Shown here: piece by piece, positions 1-12,588 of the stretch
Layout: each line of letters opens with the position of its first letter
Position numbering within the stretch: the stretch's first letter is position 1
Source: Evernia prunastri
Taxonomy: Eukaryota; Ascomycota; Lecanoromycetes; Lecanorales; Parmeliaceae
Length of the DNA: 64,000 bases
Assembly (NCBI GenBank): GCA_003184365.1
Contig: NKYR01000059.1
Span: 1-64,000, forward strand
Reading direction: 5' to 3'
The notes under the pieces: generated by a model
What the model was told of the DNA's origin: nothing
The model's database searches: none
The model's input: the letters and a program-made list of their open reading frames with translations, nothing else
Translations under genes and position numbers: made by a program

Positions 1-37
1 CACGTATCGACTTTCTGTATAGCCTCATGATTGCCAT

Positions 38-454
38 TTGCGTGATTCAGCCTCATGGTTGCCATTGTTTGCTACAGGGAAGAGATTTAGGATACTAAAC
101 GGCGTGAAATACGGACCACGTCAGCTACAACGATGGACTCAAGAGCCTGCACGCTACGAAGCCTTCACTCGAAAACTAGCACATCATATCTTCCACGTCG
201 CACCTTCACAGTCAGCCTTATCGTTGTTAGTCTTCGGCAAGGAGTATTTATACAGAGAGTATTCTGTTCCTCTCGGAAACGGACGATGGGGACTTAAGGT
301 CGTGGAACCTACATTTCCTCCTCGGCAACACTACCTGCGTCCATCAGTAATGAACACTAGGTCTGTGACACCAATGGATGGATGCGTGGTCAAGTACGTT
401 GTGCAAGAATGCGACATACTGGATTACATTTTCCCAGAGCCTTCTCCGCGCTGA
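38..454 (+). CDS. Hypothetical protein, probable 3' exon of a gene cut by the window edge
   Basis: An open frame of up to 138 codons whose composition looks coding: charged and aromatic residues are well mixed, with stretches such as GKEYLYREYSVPLGNGRWGL and a C-terminus rich in acidic and aromatic residues. I do not recognise a family. The sequence TGCTACAG near position 77 could be a splice acceptor, so the true start may lie in an upstream exon at or beyond the left edge; the ATG at 38 is only the first in frame. It ends about 350 bases before the stop codon of the Hsp70-like gene on the opposite strand, so the two are convergent. The 455-808 interval between them shows nothing I can name. 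Confidence 0.35.
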   Translation: MRDSASWLPLFATGKRFRILNGVKYGPRQLQRWTQEPARYEAFTRKLAHHIFHVAPSQSALSLLVFGKEYLYREYSVPLGNGRWGLKVVEPTFPPRQHYLRPSVMNTRSVTPMDGCVVKYVVQECDILDYIFPEPSPR

Positions 455-808
455 AGCCGCTCTTTGGTGTACAAGCTTCTAGAGACTACTATTATGGTCT
501 AGCAACACCTTCCGCCGATTCTCTCGAAGCTCACCTATCCTTTTGGGGGGTTTCCCCTCATCTTTCCGCACAACTTACATAATAACACAGCTTGCAAATT
601 CGAGTTCTGTTGGTCGAGGGGAGTCATGTCTAAATTTGTTTGCGTCTTGCGCGACCGACGATCCTTGGTCTTTTCTGGACAGCTGAATAGATGCAAATTC
701 ATAAGTTAAAGACGGAAAGACATGCATGTAATACCTTAGCTTCTTAAACAACTTTCCCATCACCACCTACAACACGTTTCACCACCAGCTTGAGAATGGC
801 ACGACCTC

Positions 809-2824
809 TCAGACATACTCCGCCGTAACGCTATCATACTTGACCTGCTTATACACCAAGCAGTACTTCGTCTGCGCAGAGTAATACGTCATCTCGATCT
901 CATAATAGATGACATAGTACATCTTCCCATCCTTTCCCAATTTCTGCACCAGCTCGTTGACGGGGATGCAACTAAGATCCGCCGTCAATCTCGCCAGATG
1001 TTTGACCTCTCCGCCGTCCTTGTAGATCGGAGCACCTCTGTCCTCTGGGTCTGCGAACATGAGGATGTCCTGTGCGACAATCTGACGAGGGCCTTCCGAG
1101 ACCTTCCAAACTTTGTGGTATTTGCGAACGAAGGCGCGGTCTTCGGTCACGGGGCTACCCTTGGTGATGAACCAGGACATGTCGAAGACTTTGAGTTCGC
1201 CATCATAATCATCCCTGGCATGATCAGCATACTCAATCAGAGATAGGGCGAAATGATACTTACCACCAGCTCGTGGCCTTGGCATGCTTGCTGCTATCGT
1301 ACTTGCTCATAATCTCCGTACCGTAATGCTTCCTCGCAGATCTACTCGCCACCTTGACTCTCTCCGTCTCTGGCTCCAACTGGCTGAGACCCTTCATCAA
1401 AGCGCCTCGAACGACCGCAGTCCAGCCATTTGGTGGCTGCATGACTTCGATAGCCGGGTCAATAGCTGCACGGACAGTCTCGCGGAGGTAGGCATTTTGT
1501 CCAAACCCGCCGACGAGTAGCACCGCTTTGACCTTCTTCTGGGTGGCTGTGATCTGGCCTCGGACCAGTGCTACGACCTCGTCCACAACGGGATCAAAGA
1601 TCGCTTTGACCTGGGTGCCGTTCATCTTGAACTTGCCCCTTCGAACGCCTTGGGATGGGTCGTCGGCCAGGCCGGGGACTTTTTTCATCAGCCACTATTA
1701 GTACTATTTCGAAGACCTACCGCTTGGGGCTGGAGCACTCACCGGGAATGACAAATTCCTCATTAGCCCCACCGCGGAACGCTTTCTTGGTAATCAAGTC
1801 AAATCTCTTCATAGCATCCTCCACCACCTCCTCATCCCACTCCTCGTTCAAGCTCAACTTCTCAACCAGGAACTTCTGGAATATACGATTCAAGAAGGTA
1901 CTCCCGCACAATCTTCCCGAGCCCATAGCTGCCTCTGTGACCTTTAAAATTGGTTTCAACTCTGTCACAGTATACGAGATCAAATCGACCGTGCCGCCTC
2001 CAGCATCGCAGAGCACGAAAGTATCACCGACGCGAATGCTATGGGGATCCATCGCATGTAAAGCATAGATCGCGGCAGCTTCAGGCTCAGAGATTATCTG
2101 TAGGTTCTTACCCATGCCGGCTGCAGCCGCACACGTGCGGGTTTTGGCCTGGGCCGAGTCTGACCACACTGCGGGAACGGTGATTATGTATTCGATGGGC
2201 GTGCTTTTAATGATGCTAGATGGTAATTTAAACTTGAGTACCTCCTCGGTATGCGCACGTAGGGATGCAAGGTAGTCGGTGCAGAGCTTCTCGCTTGAAG
2301 CGCTATAGCCTGGTGGGAGGGCGTGCTGATCAGGGAACTGACGGCTCAAGTCTGAAATTCCCCGGCTCTGGGTAGGGTCAAGATCAAGTTTGAACCATTG
2401 ATGGCGGAGGCCGTAGTCGTCGACTTGGAAGCCCCATTTCACTTCTCCTAGCTCATATCGGAGCTCGCTGGCGTCTCTGTCAGCGTACGCTTGTTCACGT
2501 CAAATAGGAGTATGCATCTGGAACGAAGCTGAGACTGACGTTGGCACCTTATCGCTGCTCACTCCTTCAAGACCGCCAGTCGTCGAGTCAGGCCACTGGA
2601 TGATCACCGATTGCACATCGGGCTACCTAAGTTATCAGCATTGAAGAAATCGCTACGAACAGAGATGCATCTCATACACGACGAGTCTGCGCCCAAGCAA
2701 CACCAGAAAATGTAGTTCCAAAATCCACCGCGATGAGGATCTTACGGTCAGCTGTACGGTCGTCCTCGATCGTCATACCGGAAGTGGCCTGTCCCAGAGC
2801 CTCGAAAGTCGATTTCTCGTTCAT
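809..2824 (-). CDS. Hsp70-like actin-fold ATPase family protein
   Basis: Five exons (2824-2678, 2622-2540, 2476-1743, 1678-1264, 1214-809) join in phase to give 594 residues. The nucleotide-binding signatures of the Hsp70/actin ATPase fold are present in order: a phosphate-1 loop IAVDFGTTFSGVAW near residues 31-44, a phosphate-2 loop FVLCDAGGGTVDL in exon 3, and an adenosine motif VLLVGGFGQNAYL in exon 4. The last third lacks the usual Hsp70 substrate-binding beta-sandwich and lid and has instead a tail rich in Lys, Tyr and Asp. This is the layout of the large fungal family annotated as Hsp70-like or actin-like ATPase domain proteins, which are distinct from housekeeping chaperones; their client and role are generally unknown. 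The start ATG is 5' of the phosphate-1 loop with no competing upstream in-frame start seen. It is divergent from the coiled-coil gene at 3416. Confidence 0.9.
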
Positions 2825-3415
2825 TTTTACTTGTTTGTGAAGCGAGTCTTGATGTTAATAAGCTTGGTTACCTCGTTCTACGTATGTGTGAAGATATGTG
2901 TGAAGAAAACGGGATTCTTGGGGAAAGGTAAGAGTTGGTGTCAAGTGAATCAAGATAAGGCGGGGTTCTTGTTCTCACGAGGCTATCAAAAAGCGCCTTT
3001 CTAAGCCATGCCAGGCAGTAAGCTTTGTACTCCACAAGACTGTGCGGACATTAAAAGACAGTGAGCAATAAGAGGCTTCCAAGGTTCTGCACCACGACCG
3101 CGCTAGCAGACCGAGTGTCCTATGAAGTCAAGCGCGAGTGCGGCGTTTCAAGAGGGCGTTGATTTTTAACACTTGAGTCCTTATGAGAAGAGTACTACTG
3201 GTTCTTCGGATTGGTAGCCTTATGGTGTTTTCTAAGTTCCCGCTTACTTGGCGGAGCAAGTGGGGCGCAGTGCATACCTTAGCTATGCTGCATAAGGCTG
3301 CCAGGCTGATTCTGTATCCCGCATGAGAACTTCAGCCTTGTATTCGATCACAAGGCGTGTTCCAGCCTTTTACTCTTGTCTATTGCTAGGAGAGTTCTTG
3401 ATTTCTTTCATAACG
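2825..3415. promoter_or_regulatory. Divergent intergenic region between Hsp70-like and coiled-coil genes
   Basis: About 590 bases separate two divergent start codons, so both promoters must lie here. I see no coding potential, RNA gene or repeat and no convincing core promoter element. Confidence 0.4.
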
Positions 3416-5189
3416 ATGGAGCAGAATCAGGAATTGCGATTGCTCGACAAGTCGATGATGGCTGCTAAAATTGACGAGAGCAGTAAGTATGGACCTGAAG
3501 CGTGGTATAAGGTCGTTCTTAACACTGGCACTGAAGAGGTTGCTGAGTCGTCATCGCATAGCGAGGACGAGCTAAACATGTCTCACGGTAGGTGTCTTAC
3601 CAAGCCAGCAATTGACCCTTGTACCTAATCCTCAGTCAGACGAGAGTACAACAGCAGTATCACGACCTCACGCCGTTCAAAAAGCTACCCTACAAAAACC
3701 GAAGCCAAACCAGTCTACCAAGTTGACAGAGTCAGAAACTCTCGAAGTACTAGAAAAAGACTACCGTGGCCTACACAAGGCCTACGACGACGCACGACGA
3801 GACTTGCAACTATCAAATCGAGAGAACAGAGACCAGTCCCTCGAGCTCCGCGACCTCAGACGTCGTCTCTCCAAACTGCAGGAGCATAACACACAACTCC
3901 ACGAACAAAATGGCCAACTGCGGGAAGCGTACCAAGCCCACCAAGCTCGTGGAGAAAAGCTTTCCAAGAGTGAGCGAAACAAGTATAACGAGCATTTCGA
4001 GATGCTCGAGAACCACATATCGCAACTCAAACACGAGCGGCACAAACGGGAAACACACATGGAATCCTTGACCGAGCAGACCCGTGAAGCCAACGACGGG
4101 AAAGAGCGACTGGAGGCAGAAGGACGAAGGTTGCAGAGGCAGATGAGAGACCTGGCCGCTAACCTGACGGAATGCAAAGACGATCTCCTGAGGCTGCAGC
4201 CCACGAGTCAAGTATCCGACAACGAGATCTCGGACCAGTTTTCGAATCTAGATCAGCAGATCGCCGGCTGGGTCGACGATAAAACCGAAGATTCGACGGT
4301 ACTGGAAGAGAAGATTGGAAGCATCAAAGCGGTCGAAGAACTACCCGAAATGCTGAGGATATTCGCAATCCCTGACCACTTGCGGTTGGCGAAGAAATAC
4401 CCCGATTCGCAGCCATTGCTGTTACGGTACTTTATACACTGCTACCTGCAGAACTTCATCTTGAGTGGTGAAGTCTATCTCTTCGGACTTGACGCGCGCA
4501 ACATTGCGCTATTGCAGGGCATGGAAGCGGGAATGAAGCAACTCGAGCCACGCCGAGGTAGTCCCCCCCGTCTCGTATTTCATCTGACCGGCACCACTAA
4601 CGCCCCAGCAGACGAAAAGACAATCCGAAACTGGCGATCCGAAACCCTCCGAGGCCTGCTCAAAATAGCCGACTTCAACGATGAACAAAACCGACAAGCC
4701 AAGACCGCATCCCAAACCCTATCCTCCGCCCTCTCGTCCCTAATCTCCGACTCCCCCATCGACAAAGCCGACGCGGGGTCCCTGCACCAACAAATCATCC
4801 TCCCAGCCATGCACCTCGCGAACCAACTCCGCCTCGCCACGACCGACTACCGCCTCATCTTCCGCCCCTTCACGCGCGACCCCAGCAGAAGCAGCACGGC
4901 CTACCACCACGAGATCCCCAACAGCAGCATGGTCGACGTCGCGACGCACAAGATCATCCGGCCGGACAGCGTGCTCAAGATCGGGGAAGACGGCCGGATT
5001 GGGGAGGAGATGCTCGTCGTGTCGCCGGCGCTGGTGCGGGATCCGAAGGAGGGCAAGGGGAAAGTCTTGGTGTGCAAGCCGACGGTCCTCGTGAAGCTGG
5101 ACGAGCCGATGGGGAAGCGCGGGCGAGGGATTAAGGCGTTGGGGGCTTGGACGCCGAGTTGGTTTGGGGGGGATGATGGGGTGGAGTGA
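3416..5189 (+). CDS. Coiled-coil protein of unknown function
   Basis: Two exons (3416-3587 and 3640-5189) joined by a 52-base intron give 573 residues. I chose the acceptor CAGTCAG ending at 3639 because only that one keeps phase. Residues of roughly 90-230 are rich in Glu, Lys, Arg, Gln and Leu with heptad spacing, predicting a long coiled coil. The C-terminal half looks globular, with a Leu/Tyr-rich helix segment (PLLLRYFIHCYLQNFILSG) and a basic Gly/Lys stretch near the end (GKRGRGIKALGAW). No signal peptide or membrane span is evident, so a cytoplasmic or nuclear protein is likely. I do not recognise the family. The coding frame is strongly biased and continuous, so the gene itself is secure. 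Confidence 0.8.
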
Positions 5190-8095
5190 GGTTGATTGCT
5201 GGTGGTATGAGACTTATGCCTAGCTTTGACATCCTAGCTTTGCTCCTAATGTGGCGTTGGTCTGTTTCAATGGGGGAAATAAGATGCGAATTCTGAGTTA
5301 GCCGCGTCCAAAAACACAAGAACGATCATCCATGACCCAGTTCGGCAACTTCTACTTCCCCGTACCCCAGCTGCTCATGAAGTCTTTGCTTTGAGTGCGA
5401 TGTTCAAGACCTGCATGACACCGGAGATTGTTCCCACTCCATATCGAACACACGATTGTTTCGGACAGCAATGTCAGCCTCTCACACTTCTATTGCACGG
5501 CGCTAGAGGCACACCAACAGGCCTAGGCAAAATATCAGCGGAAGGTTTTGCGTATGTTGTCTTCTCGGCTTGGAAGTGAAAAGGGGCCGACAAAGTGATT
5601 TCTCGCTGTAGTTAAGGCATCGAGTGAACCACAATGTCTAGAACTAGAGATTGGTAAGATATCGTTTCTAGTTCTCGGAATTCTGTTATACTGCTCCTCG
5701 CCACATACAGAACTTGAATACTTAGCTATGTCCTATGGTGAGAGAGGGTTTCAAAGTAAGTAATGCATCAATCGTCCAAAACTTCTAAAAGCATACTTCA
5801 TTCATCGAACTCGCAACTCCCGACCGTGGGGGATCATTTACCACGGATGCAGAAACTACCAGGCTAAGATCCAGGACACCAGCTGTAATTGTTTATGAAA
5901 AGCAGAATCAAAGGTAGGGACCTCCAGCACCTTGGGCCAAATCGTGTAACCTCGGCTGCTACGCCGATTTACTTCTTCAAATGCGTTTCACGTGACTCGG
6001 TGATCATGACTCGTTTCCCTGAGACAGGCCATCAAAGAAGCTGAATAGGTGTGACAGTCTCTCTGGATCTAATCCCCCAGGTTCAGACGCCTGACTTAGG
6101 CTATCTTTGCTAAAGGTGGTTCTACGACGTGACTACAGGCGCAAAATGCAGAGACTCGAAGCCGAATGCGCTAGAGAACGTAAATTTTAAGTGATTTATG
6201 GGTATCATCCAGAAATATCTTGTCGGTACAGGAAAGTCGTCTGGGTACTTAGGTAAGTGCGGCTGGTTACAGGATCTATTCTTGCTGCTCGTATATTTAG
6301 TGGTAGATCTTTCACAGCCTCGCTGCAAAGTTGATGCGTAGCAGTGCGAATGCAACTAGAAAGCAATTCCTTTCCGAGAGTTCGGAAGTCACCTTGTGGA
6401 GAAGCGAGCTGAAAGTACCACCCCTCTATAGAGACAGGCATCTATATCTCCGCATACCGAGTTCATGTCGGGTCACATATTGTTCCCTGTGCAGAATCGA
6501 TGCTAGCAGATGTGTACTGGGCTACTTCAGACCAGACGTGACGAGAATGTGTTCATCCGCAATGATCTTGAAACAAGCTTATCGAACTGGGTGCGCAGAT
6601 GAGGCTGAGCCAAGATGGAATTGTACTCTTTGGAACACGTATCAATGTTTTCAAGATGCTTAAGAATCTTCACGGGTATGTTGGACTGGCAGTGCAAAGC
6701 TGAGACTGCAGAATCTCTCGGCGTATGTCCAGTGGCAGCCCGCCAATTTTCCGACTCGGACCCCTGATTTTATGCAGGAAGATAATTAGACTTTCAATCC
6801 ATGGCCTTGATACACGATTGGACGCGACTCTGATCCATGTCTATTTTTTCGCTACGAGGGTTAGTCGATGAAGGCGTGATCTTCATTGCATCTTAGACAG
6901 AGAGTGAATAACTGCATGTGAAGATCAATGCTCCGTTGATCGCTGGCAGATTTGACTTATTGCAATTTGACACTACCAAGACTGCGAATCGCTTCGCGGC
7001 TTCCCTCAAGCTCATCAACTGGCTTTGAGGTTAATCTTCCACGGTCTGATCCATGGCTTAAGGAAATAAATTGCACGTTAGCCAGCTTTTGTTGTAGACT
7101 GCGTCCTTCCCTCTTCCTGTGGGTTCCAGACATGCTAGAAGTACTGTGCCACAAAAACCTCCGATCAAAATGATGTTGAGTTGCCCCTTGTCTCCGGAGA
7201 GAATCTGCCGTGAAATCAACATATTCCTGGACCTCGCAGACTACCACTTCTCCTGAAGTAGCCTCTGCACATCATGAAGATCTTTCAAAGTCATGAGTCT
7301 GTAAGTTTCCGGTTTCAAATCTTTAAGCAAGCGCTCGGTTTCTTGCTTTTTGGGGGGGCTCCTCGAGCGCTCTTTGGGCATCTCGTACGATGCAGGGTAC
7401 TGTCACAGATCCTCATTCAAAGCGCACCAGATAATTGTTTGCAGCTATCTTGAAACTCCTAAGCGCTCGGACTTCAGACGTTGTGATACCAACCTAGAGT
7501 TGCGCTAGCATTCTTACAAATTGCGTAATTTTGCCTTGCCAATAGTGACTAACTAGGCAAAACAACATTCTACACTTCGTGTCACGACGTATCCTCATCT
7601 GTTCAATGACCTGAACATATCAATACCTTAATACACCAGGTAACAGTACCATCTGAAATATGACCAAAGACTTGCATTCCTGATGTTTCATTTTTCGAGA
7701 TTATCAGCCTTCAGTCTGCAGCGCCGCAGTCTTCCGCACGCAATAACACATTCGAAGCGGAAAATACGAGCAAAATGAGTGACATGCTTCATTCTAGGCA
7801 CTCCTTTACTACGGTACCAGTGCTCTTTCAATCCACGGGGAATCATGCATATTTTGCATCTGCAGATAGATGAGCCTCGTGCGCCAATCAGACTTTGTGA
7901 ACCCGGCGCTGAAGTCATGTACCCGTTTGAGATTCACAGTAGACAAGGCTGTTGCTGATAGGTCTGCGTACTGCATCAGCTATATATATTCTGCTCCCAA
8001 GTTCGTTTCCCATGGCACGTTATCCCTCGGGTTATTATCAAAGGTTGCGCGTCAAAAGTCCTTTTCATTGAAGTGGCTCGTCTATTACCCTCAGT
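5190..8095. other. Gene-free stretch
   Basis: About 2.9 kb with only short, scattered frames of weak coding character on both strands and no recognisable domain, RNA gene or terminal repeat. It could be heavily mutated transposon or gene debris, but nothing in the bases identifies an ancestor. Confidence 0.4.
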
Positions 8096-10597
8096 ATGGA
8101 GATGCAACCAACACAGCCTCAACCTCTAGGACGTCAACCTACGCTAGAGTCTCAACAATCCAGCCATAATCATGCTCCACCCAGCACGCAGGCTTCGCGT
8201 CTGTCCCTCTTCCGTTTGATTCCCGTTGGATTACGGCGGGACAATAACAGGTTCCCTGAACACAGAGATGTTTTCACCGCTCTCAAGGCAGCCTCACTGC
8301 AACATAAAGGTGGTAGCAGATTCAGGAGGGAGTATAATCAAACTAGCCATCAAAACAGACTTTCTCTTCATACTACTTTTGATCTTTATGTACGAGAGTC
8401 CTTCGCGGCCAGTGAAAGTGAGTTCCAAGAACTTTGGTTTTGTCAAAATGTCTCCGCTAAGTCGATCGTCCAGTCAATGGGAGGGCAGACTTTTCGGCGA
8501 AGGAGAAAACGTTAGCTGACTGGCTAAAATGGGTGCACCTGGTATCAAATTTTCCCAGAAAAGACATCTTTGTGATTAGGTACGCGGCATTATCAAATTT
8601 TATCATATTTGAGACGAACTGACCGTTCTACAGTTCATGTACAGCCGAGAACGCTCAAACAAATGCCGAAGTCATGGACTGGTTATTTTTCATGCCTTCA
8701 CAATTGCGGCGACTCAAAGAAGTATCTCGCAGGGCTTTGGCATATTTACTCTCTCAAGAACAAGGCTGGAATATTCCCAAGGACATGGCAAGTAAAATTG
8801 CAGAAGCAAGCGAGGAGTCCTTCTTAGAAGTTAACGAACCTCTTACACTTCCATCTGAGAGTAAATATAGCCACCACCTAAGTAAACATACTGGCTGACT
8901 CTGTCTCTCCAGTGCTGCAAGCTCCGAATGCCTCATCGTTGGGCAACAATGCCATCAGAATTGACGCAAGCCATGGAACTGGCGCGCAGAGACCGGACAA
9001 CGCCTTACTCCACAATCCAAGTGAATCTGTTTCCCCAAGCACAACTCAGACTCCAAATAGCAGGGACAGTACCTTGGTGTCTTACTTCTCAAGTAACAAG
9101 ACTATGCCCACCGAGTTCACTCTATACTGGCAGTCCCACTTTCCCAAGTACTGTGGTCGGTTTGACGCCTACATCTGGCAGCCTTCGCAAAGCCTCCTCC
9201 TTTCAGCTACGTCAAGTTTCATGTCTTTCACCCAGAATATCTCCGACAACTGAACCTACTACTTCTTTTCAATGACTCTCGCTCCTTATGTGCTTTCCGG
9301 ACACTGCATGAGGAATTTACCGGGCAGCGAGTTGCTAACGAGCCCTGGTCACCCATTTCTGAGTTGGTAAGATGCTTATCAGTAGTGTTCAAAATGATAC
9401 TGTCGGACATGTTTGAGTTCCTGCAAAGTTGCACAAAGGAGGTCAATAGACTGGTATGCTCCTCCTACAACACGTTACACCAATTTCCTTCGATCTCTGC
9501 TGACATGAACCAGACATTCAAAAGTCGGGCTTATCCTCGTATTGAAAAGATACAGTATTTGATACATATGAACGATTGTAGGAAACGAGCAGAAGTCGAC
9601 ATGAAACGCGATAAGAAGCAGCTCAGAGCCATCATTGAGGGCATCCAGTCCCTCGTACCGGTCCCACAGAATCTCGACGAAGATATCAAAACGTTAGAAT
9701 CTCGAACAGCTGATCTCGACTACGTGCTCGGAAAGCTTGAGTGTCTTGGAATCGCCATCGATGAGCTGCAGAAGGAGGTGAGTGTGGGAAAATAAGGAAA
9801 AATTCCCAACGCTTTAATAATTGGCTGACACCCTGCTCGCAGATCGAGTCTCAAACCAGTCTGAAAACAAGTAACTTATACTTACTAACTTTCATGGCCG
9901 CTATTTATGTGCCAATAGCCTTTGTCACTATGTGTACACTCGTTTCATACTCACAGCTGTCAACTGATATCGGCAGTCATTTCTCGGCATGAACATTACT
10001 GAAACACCAACATCGCTCATTGCTAACTCAAGCAATAATTCATCAAACGCCAGTCAAGACAACAGCACTCAATCGAGCAGCAGTGACGTTGACCCAACTC
10101 AACGTCTATGGGACCTTCGATGGTTTGGCATCTTGTCTGGGCCACTGCTTTTCTTGACCATAATCTTCCCGCTGATCATTGGTCCCTTGATACGATGGCT
10201 CCTACAGACGTACTTGAGAGTCCGAGGACTCTGGCGCAATTTTATCTTCATCCCGGGGCTTGTGTTTCTTGTTTGCTATTACAAATATCTAAACAACCAT
10301 CGGCTTGTCAACACTGTTCTCATCAGCTTATGGGACGGTTCCGTGCTTCTGATTGGCATCTTCCGTCTGTGCAAGGCTCTACACAGCAAGGAGAAAAGAG
10401 CTAAATGGGGAATCTTTGTGCTGTTCGCTATAGTATGTTTAATGATCGATGAATTTGTCACGGAGCCGGTTTTGCTGGGCATGTTCTCCTGGTCGATATT
10501 CTATGTCATGTTTCTGTTTTCATATGGCCACTTCGAGCGTTGTCGGCGGCTACTACAAAGGATTTACTTCCGAGTGACCGCATTTTTCGTTAGATAA
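8096..10597 (+). CDS. CorA-like multi-pass membrane protein with GMN motif; defective-looking last splice site
   Basis: Eight exons fit: 8096-8417, 8474-8579, 8634-8860, 8913-9147, 9207-9453, 9514-9777, 9843-9929 and 9977-10597, about 702 residues. The N-terminal half is soluble. It is followed by a charged helical region (exon 6) and a first membrane span (LLTFMAAIYVPIAFVT), then SFLGMNITE, matching the GMN motif that ends the first membrane helix of CorA-type Mg2+ transporters, and several further hydrophobic helices (around FGILSGPLLFLTIIFPL, IPGLVFLVCYY and WGIFVLFAIVCLMI). Fungal CorA-like proteins of this shape are common and mostly uncharacterised; ion transport is not established for them. 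The last intron has AT where GT should be (9930-9931) if the motif is to read FVTSFLGMN; an in-phase GT six bases upstream is a poor donor. The gene may be decaying. A duplicate of its 3' end lies at 12789. Confidence 0.65.
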
Positions 10598-11345
10598 TAT
10601 TAGCAAACCTCTCTCCATCGCTATTAGCATTATCCTCAGTTCATGGTCTATACAGTAGTCACTGAAGCAGCTCAATCTGGTGTTCAACATCAGATGGTAA
10701 AAGAATCAATATATACATACTTTTTATTTTATAGACTGGCAAAGACTACACCCGTAGACCATGTTCGTAGGGGACTCGAACCCCTTCTTCTTTGTCTTTA
10801 CGCAATTTTAGCATACTACCGCGCATCCTATCGAATAGGTATAGATACGATCGTCAAGTGATCTGACTGCTCCATATGCCCCTGCACTTAGCTATCCTCC
10901 GTGCTGGGATTCTCCAATTACACTTACTCCTATACAGCGATGTCGGTGACTGTCCATGACAACAAGTGAAGGCTAATGCCCGGGCGGAAAAAGCGTAGCA
11001 CAATCAAAGTCTCCTCATATCAGCTCTAAAAATCGCTTAAGAGCTCTTACTGCGGAGAAATGGTGTAGAAACAACGTCGAAACCTCCTGCTCTTATCTAC
11101 TCGCTTCGATTTAAACATCTTGCTATCCCTCAGTACCTTAGCTCTAAATTAACGCATAATTATTGCAATGTCGAAAGTGTGATTGAGCCTTCGACAAAAT
11201 AATAAGAGCGCGCTTGATGGTGATTAAGCGGTCATTTCTAGAATACATAAGACGATTCTACTGTTGTGCTGTCTTACTAGGCTCTTACTCCTTGGGAGGT
11301 TTCAGTAATACTCATAACGAGTCTATTCGCCACAATCCACGCAAA
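10345..11345 (+). repeat. Old segmental duplication, copy A (CorA-like gene 3' end and flank)
   Basis: The end of the CorA-like gene and its 3' flank match copy B (12789-14570). Shared blocks include the stretch just after the stop codon (10601-10690 against 13033-13115), a block around 10948-10978 against 14305-14350, and a block at 11170-11300 against 14390-14540. Spacing between blocks differs, so each copy has gained or lost sequence. Copy A has more A and T at aligned differences. No terminal repeats or target-site duplications are visible. Confidence 0.7.
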
Positions 11346-11847
11346 TTCACGCAAATCCACTCATGCTCTTGGCAACGGTCTTCTCTGATGCGAAGAAATT
11401 TTCTTTTCTCGTTCAAAGAACCGTGACCCAAGTCATCATAAGAGACTTATACCTTTAAAACAAAACCTTCTACAAATGACGCACTTCAGCAAGCCCGTTA
11501 GATCATATACTCTCCCTGAAAGCTCTTCCTCAGAAGCGATAGACATATTGTCATGACTCCTACCACTTGGCCGGATCGGGCCTAGCGCGGCTTGGCCCAC
11601 CCCATAAATATCGGCCGTGCACCTCCATCAGATCTCCATAGCTATCATTCCGTGCATACCGAAATCAATGCATTCAGCTACATTTTCAATCCCTGACATA
11701 CATAGACCTTCAGACTCATATCTAACGATACCCTACCAACCACCATTTCCAAGACCACCCTCTGGCCCTCTCGATGCCCTTGGATTAAAAGCCAGAATAG
11801 CTTTCGGTGATTAAACTCGAAGGAAAAGGAACATAACACCGAGAACA
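10598..11847. other. AT-rich intergenic region, mostly duplicated sequence
   Basis: This interval holds the non-coding part of duplication copy A. Short frames at 10643-10861, 11214-11426 and 11617-11814 have no recognisable features. The tract from 11430 to 11847 is the presumed promoter of the gene starting at 11848. Confidence 0.4.
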
Positions 11848-12588
11848 ATGGAGTTCATAAACTGGTGGAAGGAGCGATGCAGAGCAATGTTGAAGGCAAA
11901 CCCATTTCACAGAAGAAAAATTGCCAAAGAGGTGGAGATATTAGATGGACAGATGCAGTCACGATACGACAAGATTCACGCACCAGATGGACTGTGCCGT
12001 GCAATTTTAGAGCTGTTCAACGCTATGGCGGAATTGAGAATGAAAGCCGAGTACTGGGACTATCTGGCCTACACTTGTGAGGCTTTGAAGATGGATAAAA
12101 TGAATGATATGCTCTGGAAGATAGAGAAACTGGATTTGCAGGAAGTCGCAGAGCGAGTGAAGAAGGAGGAAACGACACTGGCGGAGGAAAAATCTCGCCG
12201 ACTCGCCCCTTCCCCGACACCATACTTGGACGATATAGAAAAGGCCGCGCAAAAGCTCGGATACGACAATTCAATGGTACGATACCAAATCCTGGCGTAC
12301 GCTGAGCGTAATCATTTCTGCCATTCTGGGATCAAGGCAATGATGCACCACGGCGATTTCGATCATCTTGGGACAAGAATTCTGGAAGATAAAAGATCAC
12401 TAGAGATCATCTTTCGAGGCCAACCTCATGAGCAGATCAAAATGCGGAATCTTATCAAGATTGTGGAGAGGGAATGGTTCCATTGCTTGTGGATTGACGA
12501 GACAAGGAAAGACCGACCGGTGAAGTTTGTCCTGGCAGAGAAAGGGTTACAGAAAATGAGGAGCTTGGCCCAATTACAGGCTAAATGA
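11848..12588 (+). CDS. Hypothetical protein, single exon, orphan-like
   Basis: An uninterrupted 246-residue frame starting in a reasonable context (AACAATGG). The product is charged and predicted mostly helical, with Trp-rich ends (INWWKERC near the N-terminus, REWFHCLWIDE near residue 215) and a Lys/Glu-rich middle that may form a short coiled coil. No signal peptide or membrane span is present. I do not recognise a family. It sits between the two halves of the 10-14 kb duplication, so it was either inserted there or separates the copies as part of the original event. Coding character is good; expression is not proven by sequence. Confidence 0.6.
   Translation: MEFINWWKERCRAMLKANPFHRRKIAKEVEILDGQMQSRYDKIHAPDGLCRAILELFNAMAELRMKAEYWDYLAYTCEALKMDKMNDMLWKIEKLDLQEVAERVKKEETTLAEEKSRRLAPSPTPYLDDIEKAAQKLGYDNSMVRYQILAYAERNHFCHSGIKAMMHHGDFDHLGTRILEDKRSLEIIFRGQPHEQIKMRNLIKIVEREWFHCLWIDETRKDRPVKFVLAEKGLQKMRSLAQLQAK

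Noticed and set aside
5190..8095. Transposon remnant
   Set aside because: I looked for terminal repeats and transposase or reverse transcriptase motifs in all frames and found none.
10700..10860. Possible tRNA on the minus strand, because GGTTCGAGTCC near 10767-10780 matches a B box
   Set aside because: A T-arm can be drawn, but no matching acceptor stem, A box or anticodon arm is found at proper distance.
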